A stretch of 16,190 bases of DNA from Synechococcus sp. UW140. GTDB lineage: Bacteria; Cyanobacteriota; Cyanobacteriia; PCC-6307; Cyanobiaceae. The stretch is from positions 1 through 16,190 of the forward strand of contig CAMDWF010000013.1 of NCBI GenBank assembly GCA_945878795.1. The letters are read 5' to 3'. The notes beneath the pieces were generated by a model. The model was not told the origin of the DNA. It did no database searches and worked only from the letters and a program-made list of their open reading frames with translations. Position numbers and translations under genes: made by a program. Of this stretch, positions 1 through 8,499 are shown one piece after another (position 1 is the first letter of the stretch; each line of letters starts with the position of its first letter).

Positions 1-1152
1 AGCAGCGTCAGTGGTCGATGTCGTCAGGGTTTGGCCGTTCCAAACAGGAACGGTGCAGTGGAAACAGGCCCCTTCCCCAGGTTCAGACACCACCCAGATG
101 CGACCTCCGTGGACCTGGGCGATCCTCCGGCACACCGATAGTCCCACGCCGTAGCCGGAGGTGGTGGTGGAGGTTTGGGGCAGGCGCACCCGATCCTGAA
201 AGATGCGTTGCTGCTCTTTGAGGGGGATCCCTGGGCCGCTGTCGCAGACACTGATCTGGACCCACTGATTCGTGCGGTGCAGCAGGGTCAGAACGACGCG
301 ACCGCCACAGGGACTGAATTTAAGGGCGTTTTCGATCAGGTTGAGGAGCACCTGGCGCATGCGCCGTTGATCGGCGTAGACATCGGGGAGATCGGCCTGG
401 ATGTCGGTGACTAATTCAAGGTTGCGACCGATCCAAAGCTTCTCCAGTTCGAGGATGGCTTCGGCTGCGACCTGGCCGAGGGCCAGGCGCTGGGGATTGA
501 ACAGGGCTTCCCAGCGGGTGGTTCCGACTTCGAGAAGGTCGCTGGAGAGGGCTTCGATGTCGTCCAGCCGGCGTTTGAGAACGTCGTGGAAGCGTGCCTG
601 GTCGATCTGTCCGAGCCGATGGCTCTGAATTGCCAGCTTGGCCACCGTCAGGGGTGTCCGCAGTTCGTGGGCCACCATGCGCAGCAGACGCTCTTGAACT
701 CCCACCCTTTCAATCAAGGTTTCGTTTTCCTGGCGCAGCACCAGCAGTTGGTCTTCGAGTTGCACCTCTCGTAAAGTGCGGCTGCCATCCATTTCGGCTG
801 GGACGAGGCTGAGGCCCAGGCCCGTGACCACCTCGGTTTGCTTCCAGCGGGGCAACCAACTGCGCACCTGCAGCGAAAGGGTGTTGCCGGCAAATATCTG
901 CTTGGGGGCGGGTTCTAATTTGACAAGCGCCGGAGTGGCGACCAGTCGGTGCAGCTCGAGCACCTCCGGGTGGCTGGCCGGATCGACGACTTCAAGAGAC
1001 ACCTGAAAGCTGAAGTCATCGTTGTTGAGCAAAGCGACCAATGCACGCAGATCGTTGGTGGCCATATGGTGCTTGCCAGCCACCAGCAACAACTTCAGGG
1101 ACTGGGAGTGGGATGGTTCCGCCTTGGTGTCTGTGAGGGTCGTTCCCGTCAT
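1..1152 (-). CDS. sasA: Circadian clock output histidine kinase SasA (3' end beyond window)
   Basis: SasA is the sensor kinase that docks on KaiC and passes circadian timing to the response regulator RpaA by phosphotransfer; it is cytoplasmic. I translated the minus strand from the ATG at 1152. The 384 codons up to base 1 have no stop, so only the last few residues are likely missing. Residues about 19-102 form a KaiB/thioredoxin-like sensor domain (starts [11 protein letters not shown]), followed by a short coiled coil at about 125-155. The kinase core follows: H-box [12 protein letters not shown] with phospho-accepting His162, N-box NLIENALKF (271-279), G1 box DSGPGIP (304-310) and G2 box GYGVGLSV (333-340). 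There is no membrane segment, as expected for SasA. No clear Shine-Dalgarno lies before the ATG. The gene is divergent from the next one and no kai genes are in view. The KaiB-like domain joined to a HisKA/HATPase core makes the call secure. Confidence 0.95.
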   Translation of the reverse strand, partial: MTGTTLTDTKAEPSHSQSLKLLLVAGKHHMATNDLRALVALLNNDDFSFQVSLEVVDPASHPEVLELHRLVATPALVKLEPAPKQIFAGNTLSLQVRSWLPRWKQTEVVTGLGLSLVPAEMDGSRTLREVQLEDQLLVLRQENETLIERVGVQERLLRMVAHELRTPLTVAKLAIQSHRLGQIDQARFHDVLKRRLDDIEALSSDLLEVGTTRWEALFNPQRLALGQVAAEAILELEKLWIGRNLELVTDIQADLPDVYADQRRMRQVLLNLIENALKFSPCGGRVVLTLLHRTNQWVQISVCDSGPGIPLKEQQRIFQDRVRLPQTSTTTSGYGVGLSVCRRIAQVHGGRIWVVSEPGEGACFHCTVPVWNGQTLTTSTTDAA

Positions 1153-1345
1153 GGAGTCAGGGGAGAGGGGGGCCGCCAAGGGCGAAACGGGCAGCGGATC
1201 AAAAGCGGCAGGCTTCGGAGGCCTTTAGCACTCACAGGGGTTCGGCTGTGGATCATCACACCTTATGGCTTTTAGGTGAAAACGAGCAAACGTGCATTGG
1301 ATTGGCTATGAGAGAAGCGAAGCAAGGGTCTGAAAATTGGATGCC
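1153..1345. promoter_or_regulatory. Divergent intergenic region with a weak candidate sasA promoter
   Basis: This 193-base gap separates sasA (minus) from the CpcS/CpeS-like gene (plus), so it should hold promoters for both. On the minus strand TTGCTC (1284-1289) and CATAAG (1262-1267) are 16 bases apart and loosely match -35 and -10 elements for sasA. On the plus strand AAGGG (1324-1328) lies 8 bases before a TTG at 1337 and 17 before the ATG at 1346. I see no strong hairpin and no tRNA. The promoter call rests on weak consensus matches only. Confidence 0.25.
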
Positions 1346-1978
1346 ATGACCGAGACGCCAGAGCCCCCTTCCTATGGGCTTCCCAACTCCATCGCAGCAA
1401 AGACATCAAAACCTGCTGCCACCAGCGCGGGGCCTGTTCGGAGCCGCATTCAGCTGGATTCGAATTTGAAACGCTGGTTTGGACGCAATCTTGGGCTGTG
1501 GCGTTCACGGCGACTCTATTTTTTCAGCGATGACCAGGTGCTGCGACTCGACATGCTGGTGCGGGTGGAAATTTATAATGAATCCAGCCATGGTGAAGCG
1601 GCCTATCGGCTTAGTTGGTCGTCTGAAGAATCCTATGATTTTTTTAAGATCAAACCTCAATATCGTTCAAGTGGTTGTGCAGATGCCTTTCTATGCGGTC
1701 ATCAATTGCTCCGCAGCCAGGATGTTGTTGCCGGCATCCCAATTAAAAGTCAGATTCGCCAGGTCGATGAGCATGAGATGATTTTTGAATCCCAAGACCA
1801 CGATCTGCATGTTATTGAACATATCCGACTCGTCGATCAAGATCGTTACCGTTCCCGTTCGATTTACTGCTGGCGTGATGGCCAGCTCGAAGTCAGCGAA
1901 ATCCACCATGAGATTCGGCTGGAGGGGGCCGGCCCACCCCTGGTCGGGGCTGCGACTGGGGCTCCTCTGCTGGACTGA
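1346..1978 (+). CDS. CpcS/CpeS-like (lipocalin-fold bilin lyase family) protein, tentative
   Basis: A 210-residue protein of uncertain function. After a low-complexity, probably disordered N-terminus (1-35), residues 40-80 read LKRWFGRNLGLWRSRRLYFF then a VRVEI strand. This resembles the opening 'WRSRRT...' strand of CpcS/CpeS phycobiliprotein lyases. The end (EIHHEIRLE, 185-193) resembles the closing strand of that family. The alternating polar/hydrophobic pattern fits a beta-barrel. CpcS/CpeS enzymes attach phycobilins to cysteines of phycobiliproteins; whether this protein binds a bilin is not shown, as it lacks the usual 'SxRTTHH' wording. I chose the ATG at 1346; a TTG at 1337 with AAGGG 8 bases upstream is an alternative. 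The middle of the gene is much more AT-rich than its surroundings. It lies upstream of a secreted-protein gene and pepN on the same strand. Confidence 0.5.
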   Translation: MTETPEPPSYGLPNSIAAKTSKPAATSAGPVRSRIQLDSNLKRWFGRNLGLWRSRRLYFFSDDQVLRLDMLVRVEIYNESSHGEAAYRLSWSSEESYDFFKIKPQYRSSGCADAFLCGHQLLRSQDVVAGIPIKSQIRQVDEHEMIFESQDHDLHVIEHIRLVDQDRYRSRSIYCWRDGQLEVSEIHHEIRLEGAGPPLVGAATGAPLLD

Positions 1979-2069
1979 GCCCCGGTCTGCATGGCCACGC
2001 TGTCAACTGGCGCCACTGGGCGGCGGGCCAGCGATGCAGCAGCATGGATACGTTCATCCCTTGTTCCCC

Positions 2070-2510
2070 ATGCTCGCCAAGCGGTCCGTCCTGGCCCTGG
2101 CCATCTTTGGTCTCAGCCTGTCCTTCCCTGCTGCGGTTACGGCCCAGCAGCCGGCCAAGGCCCCCGCCGCCACCCCGGCGACCGCCGACCAGTTCAACAC
2201 TTACATGAGTATGGCGGCGATCAACATGTGCACCTTGGCCCAGGCCAAGTTGCCCTTCAAGGCTTCCATGGAAGGCAATCTCAGCATGCTGACCTCCGTG
2301 CTGAGCACCAAGCATGGCAGCCAGATTCAAGGGGCTCCCGCCCCCCTGACCCGCGAGCAGCTGGTCAATGCCTCCGTGGCTGAAACCGTGCTCCGCATTG
2401 ACAAGTTCTGTGGCCCTTCGCTGCCGCCGGATTGGAAGAAAGAAGTTGACACCCTGGTTGCCCAAGTCAAAAAGGCGATGCAAGCGGCCGGCTCCGGCGG
2501 CAAGAAGTAG
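2070..2510 (+). CDS. Small exported protein with two conserved-looking cysteines, function unknown
   Basis: A 146-residue protein with a clear Sec signal peptide: MLAKRS, a hydrophobic stretch (LALAIFGLSLSF), and a probable cleavage after AVTA at residue 25. The mature part starts with a Pro/Ala linker (about 26-39), then a mostly helical domain. Two cysteines, C54 (INMC) and C114 (DKFC), could form a periplasmic disulfide. The C-terminus is Lys-rich. I do not recognise a named family with certainty. It looks like a short lineage-conserved periplasmic protein; related picocyanobacterial proteins may carry unsupported names. The ATG at 2070 is chosen because it puts the signal peptide at the very N-terminus; in-frame TTG 2061 and ATG 2034 would add residues that do not fit. 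The stop is 12 bases before pepN, so the two are probably co-transcribed. Confidence 0.8.
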   Translation: MLAKRSVLALAIFGLSLSFPAAVTAQQPAKAPAATPATADQFNTYMSMAAINMCTLAQAKLPFKASMEGNLSMLTSVLSTKHGSQIQGAPAPLTREQLVNASVAETVLRIDKFCGPSLPPDWKKEVDTLVAQVKKAMQAAGSGGKK

Positions 2511-2522
2511 GTCGGGCTCCCC

Positions 2523-5213
2523 ATGGCCGCCGTCCATCTCGCCGATTACCGCCCCTATCCCTACAGACTCAGCCGCACCGACTTGACGGTGCGGTTCGAA
2601 GCTGAGCACGCTTTCGTCGAAGCGGCGTTGGCCCTGGAGCCGACGAACCCTGAAGTCCAGGCGCCGCTTGAGTTGGAGGGGGTCGATCTGGAATTACTGG
2701 CGATCAGCCTTGATGGCCAGCCACTGGCGAGTCAGTCCTACCGCCATACGGCGGCAGGCCTGACTCTGCTGAATCCTCCCCGGGGGCCGTTCATGTTGCG
2801 GACCGTGGTGCGCCTTGAGCCCCAGGCCAACACCAGCCTGGAAGGCCTCTATGGCAGTGGCGGCATGGTGACCAGCCAATGTGAGGCGGAGGGCTTTCGC
2901 CGCATCACCTTCCATCCCGATCGGCCCGATGTGCTCAGTTGTTTTCGGGTGCGCCTGGAGGCGGATCGGCAGCGCTATCCAGTGTTGCTCTCCAACGGCA
3001 ATGGGGTCGAAGCGGGGCCCCTGTCGGCTGGGGCCGATGGCCGCGCCCGGCACTACGCCGTATGGGACGATCCCTTCCCCAAACCCTCCTATCTGTTTGC
3101 CCTCGTGGCTGGTCAGCTGGAAGAGGTAAGCGGCTCCTTCCTTACGGCTAGTGGTCGTGAAGTGCGCTTGAGGCTCCATGTCGAACCTGGTGATGCGCCT
3201 TTTACGGCCCATGCCATGGCGAGCCTGAAGCGCTGCATGGCCTGGGATGAGCAGGTATATGGGCTGGAGTATGACCTGAATGAATATAATATCGTTGCTG
3301 TGCGCCATTTCAATATGGGCGCTATGGAGAACAAAAGTCTTAATATATTTAATTCCAAGTTGGTGCTCGCTGACGCCGAAACGGCCACAGATGCTGAGTT
3401 GGAGCGGGTTGAAAGTGTCATTGCCCATGAGTACTTCCATAATTGGACCGGTAATCGCATCACCTGTCGCGACTGGTTTCAGCTGTCACTCAAGGAAGGC
3501 TTGACCGTATTCAGAGACCAGTGTTTCAGCGCAGACTTACATGGTCATTCCCTGAATCGGATTGAGAATATTTCTTTTTTGCGAAATAGTCAGTTTCGTG
3601 AGGATTCGGGACCAACGGCCCATGCCGTACAGCCGGACAATTACCAAGCTATCGATAATTTCTATACCACCACCATTTACGAAAAAGGTGCGGAGTTGAT
3701 TCGGGCCCTGCAGACCCTTTTGGGACGGGAACCCTTTTTTAAGGGCATGGCTATTTACGTGGAGCGCCACGATGGATCAGCGGCCACCATTGATGATTTT
3801 CTGGCCGCCATGCGCGATGGGGCAGCTGATGTAGAGCTTCCTTTTGACTTTGACAAGTTCCGCCTTTGGTATAGCCAGGCCGGCACCCCGCATCTGCGCA
3901 TCCGGCGGCGCTGGAACCGCCAGCGGGGAACCCTTGAGCTGACGATCTCCCAGCAGACCCCCCCGACGCCGGGCCAGGCGCTCAAGCAGCCGCTGGTGAT
4001 TCCATTGGCCCTGGGCCTGGTGGACCAATCGGGGCAGGACGTGCCGGTCCATTTCGGGGCCGAATCCCAGGCTCCGGCGCTTGCCCCCGACCCACCTGGA
4101 GACTGGGGCCGCCGCACCAAGGTGGTGGTGATCGATCAGGCGGAACAGACCTTGCGGTTTGAGGGACTGCCGAATCAGGCCCAGCCCCCAGCCCTTTCGC
4201 TGCAGCGCCATTTTTCAGCTCCCGTGCGGCTGGAGATGGGACGACCGGCCCGGGAATTGGTCCACCTGTTTGCCCACGACAGCGATCCGTTTGCCCGCTG
4301 GGATGCGGGGCAGCAGTTGCTGCGGCGAGCGTTGCGGCGGCGGGCCAAGGGACGGCCTGATGCTTTGTTGGAGGACGAGTTGCTGGAGGCTTTCGGCCGC
4401 ATCTTGGCGGACCCCACCCTCTCGGAGGCCAGCCGCAGTGCCCTGATGAGCCTGCCGGCCTTGCCCGAGTTGGAGGAGGGTGTGGTTGAACCGGATCCTC
4501 CGGCCTTTTATTGGGCCTTGGAGGGCTGGCGGCGGCGCCTGGGTGAGGTGCTACGCGAACCCTTGCGCTTGGCCCTGGACCGTTGCCGCAGCCAGTGGGA
4601 TCTGCCCTGGCCCGAGGGCTGCGGTGATCGCCTGTTGAGCGGTCAAATCTGGAAATGGCTGGTGGCGGCTGGCGACACGGACGCGATTGCGGCGGCCCGC
4701 GCGGCGGTGGATGGGCCCTCGATGACCCTGGCCCGTGCCGGGCTGGCGGCCCTGCAGCCCCAGCCCCTGGCCGAGCGCCAGGCCGCCCTCGATGCTTTCT
4801 ATGGCCGCTGGCAGGAGCGGCCGGTGATTCTCGATGCCTGGTTTGCCCTGGAGGCCTCGGCTCCCTTTGACGATGGTCTGGAGCGGGTGCGACGGCTGTT
4901 GGACCATCCCCGCTATGACCCGATGGCGCCGAATTCGGTGCGGGCGGTGTTGGGGGGGCTGGCCGGCAATGTGGTGGTTTTCCACGCGGCAGACGGTTCG
5001 GGTTATCGCTTCTTGGCCGAGCAGATCGGGCTGCTTGATCAGCGCAATCCGATCACGGCAGCCCGGCTGGGCAAAATCTTCAGCCGTTGGCAGAGCTATG
5101 GCCCCAGCCGCCGGCAGGCCATGGGCCAGGCCCTGCGGGAGCTGGCAGCCTTGCCCGGCTTGTCAGAGAACAGCCGGGAGGTGGTCGGCCAGTGTCTGGG
5201 GCTACCGATCTGA
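2523..5213 (+). CDS. pepN: Aminopeptidase N (M1 family zinc metallopeptidase)
   Basis: PepN removes N-terminal residues from peptides in the cytoplasm and supports protein turnover. The product is 896 residues, close to the bacterial alanyl aminopeptidase length. It shows the exopeptidase motif GAMEN (266-270), the zinc site HEYFH (302-306) with third ligand E325 in LKEGL, and the catalytic tyrosine in TIYEKGAE (Y386). The N-terminal part (about 1-190) is the beta-sandwich domain; the region after about 440 is the small beta domain plus the long helical C-terminal domain, so the protein is full length. The ATG at 2523 follows the exported-protein stop by 12 bases and gives the usual 'DYRPYPYRLSRTDL' opening. 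The catalytic core (about 3250-3850) has visibly more AT-rich codons than the rest of the gene. The next gene begins about 47 bases downstream on the same strand. Confidence 0.97.
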   Translation: MAAVHLADYRPYPYRLSRTDLTVRFEAEHAFVEAALALEPTNPEVQAPLELEGVDLELLAISLDGQPLASQSYRHTAAGLTLLNPPRGPFMLRTVVRLEPQANTSLEGLYGSGGMVTSQCEAEGFRRITFHPDRPDVLSCFRVRLEADRQRYPVLLSNGNGVEAGPLSAGADGRARHYAVWDDPFPKPSYLFALVAGQLEEVSGSFLTASGREVRLRLHVEPGDAPFTAHAMASLKRCMAWDEQVYGLEYDLNEYNIVAVRHFNMGAMENKSLNIFNSKLVLADAETATDAELERVESVIAHEYFHNWTGNRITCRDWFQLSLKEGLTVFRDQCFSADLHGHSLNRIENISFLRNSQFREDSGPTAHAVQPDNYQAIDNFYTTTIYEKGAELIRALQTLLGREPFFKGMAIYVERHDGSAATIDDFLAAMRDGAADVELPFDFDKFRLWYSQAGTPHLRIRRRWNRQRGTLELTISQQTPPTPGQALKQPLVIPLALGLVDQSGQDVPVHFGAESQAPALAPDPPGDWGRRTKVVVIDQAEQTLRFEGLPNQAQPPALSLQRHFSAPVRLEMGRPARELVHLFAHDSDPFARWDAGQQLLRRALRRRAKGRPDALLEDELLEAFGRILADPTLSEASRSALMSLPALPELEEGVVEPDPPAFYWALEGWRRRLGEVLREPLRLALDRCRSQWDLPWPEGCGDRLLSGQIWKWLVAAGDTDAIAAARAAVDGPSMTLARAGLAALQPQPLAERQAALDAFYGRWQERPVILDAWFALEASAPFDDGLERVRRLLDHPRYDPMAPNSVRAVLGGLAGNVVVFHAADGSGYRFLAEQIGLLDQRNPITAARLGKIFSRWQSYGPSRRQAMGQALRELAALPGLSENSREVVGQCLGLPI

Positions 5214-5260
5214 AGACCCGCAAGGATCGCTAGCTTTTGATTACGAATGTCTCTGGCGCC

Positions 5261-6715
5261 ATGACCCGCACTGCCGCCCGCGTTGATGGGGGTAGCCCTG
5301 GAGTGGCGGGCCCGTCCGGCCTGGTGGCCAACGGACGCCCTGAAACTGTGCCGCAATCGGCCTTGAGGCGCCGCTGGCAGTTGGCCCGCTGGATTCTGGA
5401 TCCCACTGGCTACCTGCGCGACCAGGTGCGCCATGGCAAAGACAGTTTCCAGGTGTCTGTCTTTGGAGACGCCATGGGCAGCGGCTCGGTGTTTCTGCTG
5501 ACTGAACCCAAGTCGATTCAGGCGTTGATGAGTCGCGATACCGGCAGTGAATTCAGCTCTCCGGGCGAACTCAATTTGATCCTTGCGCCCCTGCTTGGTG
5601 TGCGCAATACGATTTTGTTGAGCGGTGCTGCCCACCGTCACCGCCGCCAATTGGTGATGCCCCGTTTCCATGGCGAGCACCTGCAAAATTATGCGCGCGT
5701 GATTGAGCGGATCACGCGCCAGGAAATGGCCAGCTGGCCCCAGGAGGGGGTGATTTCGGTGAGGGAGGCGATGCAGCGCATCAGCATGGGGGTGATTCTG
5801 GAGGTGGTCTTTGGCCTGGGGCAAGCTGAGCGCCACGGCGAACTGGAATCGCTGCTGACCCGCCGTTTGGCGATGACGGCGACCCCCTTGACCTCGGCGG
5901 TGTTGTTCTTCCCTTGGCTGCAGAAGGATTTTGGGCCGCTCAGTCCAGGCCATCGCATCAGCCAACTGGCTGCCCAGACCGATGCGTTGCTCTACGCCAT
6001 GATTGCCGAGCGCCGGGCCCAGCCCCTGGGCGAAAGGCTTGATGTGCTGTCGATGTTGCTGGAGGCCCGCGACGAAGCCGGCGAACCGCTCAGCGATGAA
6101 GATGTGCGCGATGAATTGATCACCTTGTTGGTGGCGGGCCACGAAACAGCGGCCACCTCCTTGACCTCAGCGCTGTATTGGTTGCACCGCACCCCCCACG
6201 CCCTGGATCGCCTGCGCAGCGAGCTGGAAGCTGCCGGGGTCGGCGCCGAACCGATGAAGTTGCCCTATCTCACGGCCGTGGGCCAGGAAGCCCTGCGCTT
6301 GCATCCGGTGGCGATGCTGAGTTTTGCGCGCCAGGTGGAAACACCGGTCGAAATCGCTGGCCAGTGCTACGAACCAGGCGACCTGCTCATGGCCTGCATC
6401 TACCTGTTGCATCAGCGGCCCGACCTCTATCCCGAACCGCAAAGCTTTCGGCCAGAACGTTTTCTGGAGCGCCAGTTCAGCCCCTATGAATACATGCCAT
6501 TTGGTGCCGGGGTGCGGCGCTGCGTTGGGGCAGCCCTGGCCCAGATGGAGCTCAAGATTGTGCTGGCGACGGTATTGGGCGAGATGGACTTTGAGTCAGC
6601 CAATGCCCGTGCCGTGCCCCAGGCGCGGCGGGGGGTGACCTTGGGCCATGGCGCCCCGGTGCGGCTGCGGCGCATACCCCGCCAGCGGGCTACCGCCCCT
6701 GCTGCGGCCCTGTGA
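5261..6715 (+). CDS. Cytochrome P450, CYP110-like
   Basis: A 484-residue heme monooxygenase. Key P450 elements are all present: I-helix oxygen-activation motif AGHET (292-296), K-helix ExxR (E343, R346 in EALRLHP), the FRPERF segment, and the heme loop PFGAGVRRCVG with the axial thiolate Cys421. The wording GELNLILAPLLG and HRHRRQLVMPRFHGEHL closely resembles cyanobacterial CYP110 enzymes, several of which oxidise fatty acids or terpenoids; the substrate here cannot be read from sequence. No membrane anchor is apparent, so it is probably soluble and needs a separate ferredoxin partner, none of which is encoded here. Start: ATG 5261 is preferred; a TTG at 5237 with AAGGA ten bases upstream would add eight residues. 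Its stop overlaps the start of the CoaBC-like gene by four bases (GTGA), so the two are translationally coupled. Confidence 0.93.
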   Translation: MTRTAARVDGGSPGVAGPSGLVANGRPETVPQSALRRRWQLARWILDPTGYLRDQVRHGKDSFQVSVFGDAMGSGSVFLLTEPKSIQALMSRDTGSEFSSPGELNLILAPLLGVRNTILLSGAAHRHRRQLVMPRFHGEHLQNYARVIERITRQEMASWPQEGVISVREAMQRISMGVILEVVFGLGQAERHGELESLLTRRLAMTATPLTSAVLFFPWLQKDFGPLSPGHRISQLAAQTDALLYAMIAERRAQPLGERLDVLSMLLEARDEAGEPLSDEDVRDELITLLVAGHETAATSLTSALYWLHRTPHALDRLRSELEAAGVGAEPMKLPYLTAVGQEALRLHPVAMLSFARQVETPVEIAGQCYEPGDLLMACIYLLHQRPDLYPEPQSFRPERFLERQFSPYEYMPFGAGVRRCVGAALAQMELKIVLATVLGEMDFESANARAVPQARRGVTLGHGAPVRLRRIPRQRATAPAAAL

Positions 6716-7974
6716 GTTTCACCGAGTGGGACTGGAGCCCCCCCCGCTCGCCGCCCTTGGGGGACCATGAGGTGCCCTTGCTGTCGCGCCACCTGCAGGG
6801 CCGGCGCATTGCCTTGGTGGTCTGTGGCGGCATTGCGGCCCTGAAAGCACCGGAGCTGGCCCGGGACCTGCGGCGCCGGGGGGCGCGGGTGACGGCCTTC
6901 TGCAGCCAGGAGGCCCTGCGCTATGTGGGCCTGGAAGCCTTGGAATGGGCTTGCGAACAGCCGGTGATCCGGGACCTGAGCTGGCGGGCCGAGCACCTCA
7001 GCGACAGCGAACCGTTTGATGCCTGGCTTGTCGCGCCAGCCACTTACAACACCATCGGCAAGCTGGCCGCCGGGGTGGCGGACACGGTGGTGACGGCGGC
7101 GCTGGCTTCGGCCCTGGGGCGCCTGGTGCAGGGGCGCACCCAGATTCTGGTGGCGCCGACGATGCATGGCTCGTTGCATACGCCGCTGCTGGAGCGCAAT
7201 GGCCGTCTGCTGCAGCAGCTGGGGGTGCGTTTCATCACCCCCCGCGATGCCTACGGCAAACACAATCTGTCGGCGGCGGAGCTGCTGGTGGCGGCGGTGT
7301 GCCGGGCCGTTTCAACCAGTGCCTTGGTGGGCCGGCGGCTGTTGGTGACAGGCGGTCCGACGCCGGTGCCGCTGGATGGCGTGCGCGCCATCGTCAATCG
7401 CTTTCGCGGCCGGCTGGGGGCGGCGATCAGCGAAGAGCTGCTGTTGCGCGGTGCCGAGGTGCGTTTTGTCTTGGGCGATGGCGGCTGGCGGCCGCCGTCC
7501 TGGTTGCCGTACACGCTGGCCGCAACCTATGACGACTACCGGCGCCTGTGCCTGGAGGCGGTGGCAGGGGGCCTGGAGGCGGGAATTTTCAGTGCGGCGG
7601 TGGCCGACTACAGGCCCAGGCACCCCGTTGCCGGCAAGATCGCCAGCGGCCTTGGCCACCTCACGCTGGAGCTGGAGCCAACTGAGAAGGTGATTGATGC
7701 GGTGCGGGCGGCGGATCCGGCCTTGGTGATGGTCAGCTTCAAGGTGATGCAGGGGGCGAGCACCGAAGAGCTGATCGCCACGGCCCGCCGCCGGCTTGGA
7801 CCCAGCCAGCTGGTGGTTGCTAACCGGGCCGAAGACGTGCAAGGGGAGGAGCAAACGGCCTGGCTTGTTGATGCCGAGGGGGCCCAACGGGTTCAGGGCA
7901 AAGGGGCAATCGCCGCTGCCCTGGCCGATCGCCTGGAAGGGATGCTGGGCCAACCAAACGACCTAAAGACTTAA
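6712..7974 (+). CDS. Divergent CoaBC-like flavoprotein (phosphopantothenoylcysteine synthase/decarboxylase family)
   Basis: A 420-residue two-domain protein with the CoaBC layout. CoaC-like flavin domain (about 30-200): [14 protein letters not shown] (36-49), a conserved-position His95, and the flavin-binding APATYNT (108-114). CoaB-like domain (about 207-410): [12 protein letters not shown]229 in the 'VRAIVNR' segment, AAVADY (295-300) and Lys309. In standard bacterial CoaBC the decarboxylase has PxMNxxM and a Cys flap (ACGDxGxGRM). Here the first reads PTMHGSL (149-155, His152 for Asn) and the flap is replaced by [11 protein letters not shown] with no Cys. Such His variants recall archaeal CoaBC proteins as I remember them. 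It may be an atypical CoA-pathway enzyme or a paralogue with another job. GTG start at 6712 overlaps the P450 stop; a C8 run at 6738-6745 lies just inside. Fold confidence is high; the exact reaction is uncertain. Confidence 0.8.
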   Translation: MSFTEWDWSPPRSPPLGDHEVPLLSRHLQGRRIALVVCGGIAALKAPELARDLRRRGARVTAFCSQEALRYVGLEALEWACEQPVIRDLSWRAEHLSDSEPFDAWLVAPATYNTIGKLAAGVADTVVTAALASALGRLVQGRTQILVAPTMHGSLHTPLLERNGRLLQQLGVRFITPRDAYGKHNLSAAELLVAAVCRAVSTSALVGRRLLVTGGPTPVPLDGVRAIVNRFRGRLGAAISEELLLRGAEVRFVLGDGGWRPPSWLPYTLAATYDDYRRLCLEAVAGGLEAGIFSAAVADYRPRHPVAGKIASGLGHLTLELEPTEKVIDAVRAADPALVMVSFKVMQGASTEELIATARRRLGPSQLVVANRAEDVQGEEQTAWLVDAEGAQRVQGKGAIAAALADRLEGMLGQPNDLKT

Positions 7975-7986
7975 AGACCTAAATCA
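7963..7986. repeat. Short 8-bp tandem repeat at the convergent stop codons
   Basis: Three imperfect 8-base units, CTAAAGAC, TTAAAGAC and CTAAATCA, lie head to tail. The middle unit supplies the TAA stop of the CoaBC-like gene (7972-7974) and, on the other strand, the TAA stop of the DUF1348 gene (7973-7971). The repeat is seen directly; any functional meaning is unknown. Confidence 0.55.
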
Positions 7987-8471
7987 CTGAGGCCGGGATG
8001 GTCGTCCGGGCGGCGACCCAGGGGCCAGTGGTAGAGCCGTTCGCTCTCTTGGATGGGCAGGTCGTTGATGCTGGCGATGCGACGCACCATCAGGCCCTGA
8101 TCGTTGAATTCCCAATTTTCATTGCCATAGGAGCGATACCAATGGCCGCCGTCGTCGTGCCACTCATAGGCAAAGCGGACGGCGATGCGGTTATCAGCGC
8201 AGGCCCAAAGCTCTTTGATCAGGCGGTAGTCGAGCTCGCGACGCCATTTGCGCTCCAGAAAGGCAATGATGGCCTCGCGCCCCTGGACAAACTCGGCCCG
8301 ATTGCGCCAGACGCTGTCGCTGCTGTAGGCCATGGCCACCCGCTGGGGTTCGCGGCCGTTCCAGCCGTCTTCGGCCATACGCACTTTTTGGGCGGCGGTT
8401 GCGGCCGTGAACGGCGGCAGGGGCGGACGGGGAGCTTCCGCTGCAGGCTGGTTGGGGGTGCTGGAGGTCAT
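7971..8471 (-). CDS. DUF1348 family protein (NTF2/SnoaL-like fold)
   Basis: A 166-residue protein matching the DUF1348 family along its whole length: [20 protein letters not shown] (16-35), [11 protein letters not shown] (51-61), [20 protein letters not shown] (71-90), [13 protein letters not shown] (95-107), [11 protein letters not shown] (112-122) and the C-terminal [21 protein letters not shown]1348 proteins adopt the small cone-shaped NTF2-like fold; no enzymatic role is established that I know of, so none is claimed. The ATG at 8471 gives the usual family length; no clear Shine-Dalgarno precedes it. It lies 82 bases downstream of nrdJ on the same strand, with a stem-loop between, and its stop overlaps the convergent CoaBC-like stop by four bases. 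Confidence 0.9.
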   Translation of the reverse strand: MTSSTPNQPAAEAPRPPLPPFTAATAAQKVRMAEDGWNGREPQRVAMAYSSDSVWRNRAEFVQGREAIIAFLERKWRRELDYRLIKELWACADNRIAVRFAYEWHDDGGHWYRSYGNENWEFNDQGLMVRRIASINDLPIQESERLYHWPLGRRPDDHPGLSDLGL

Positions 8472-8499
8472 GGGGGAGGCGTTATGTCGTCAAACATCA

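Noticed and set aside
1893..2609. 238-codon minus-strand frame opposite the exported protein
   Set aside because: It is antisense to a gene with a clear signal peptide and reads as low-complexity His/Gly/Arg/Gln sequence with no recognisable motif.
5096..6142. 348-codon minus-strand frame opposite the P450
   Set aside because: The P450 motifs are in the plus frame. This frame is Gln/His/Arg-rich, typical of a shadow of GC-rich coding DNA.
6738..6745. C8 homopolymer near the CoaBC-like start as a phase-variation tract
   Set aside because: The frame is intact, the encoded Pro-Pro-Arg is unremarkable, and one run in a GC-rich genome is weak evidence.
6484..7953. Long minus-strand frames opposite the P450 end and CoaBC-like gene (259 and 213 codons)
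   Set aside because: They are His/Gln/Arg-rich shadows of the coupled plus-strand genes.
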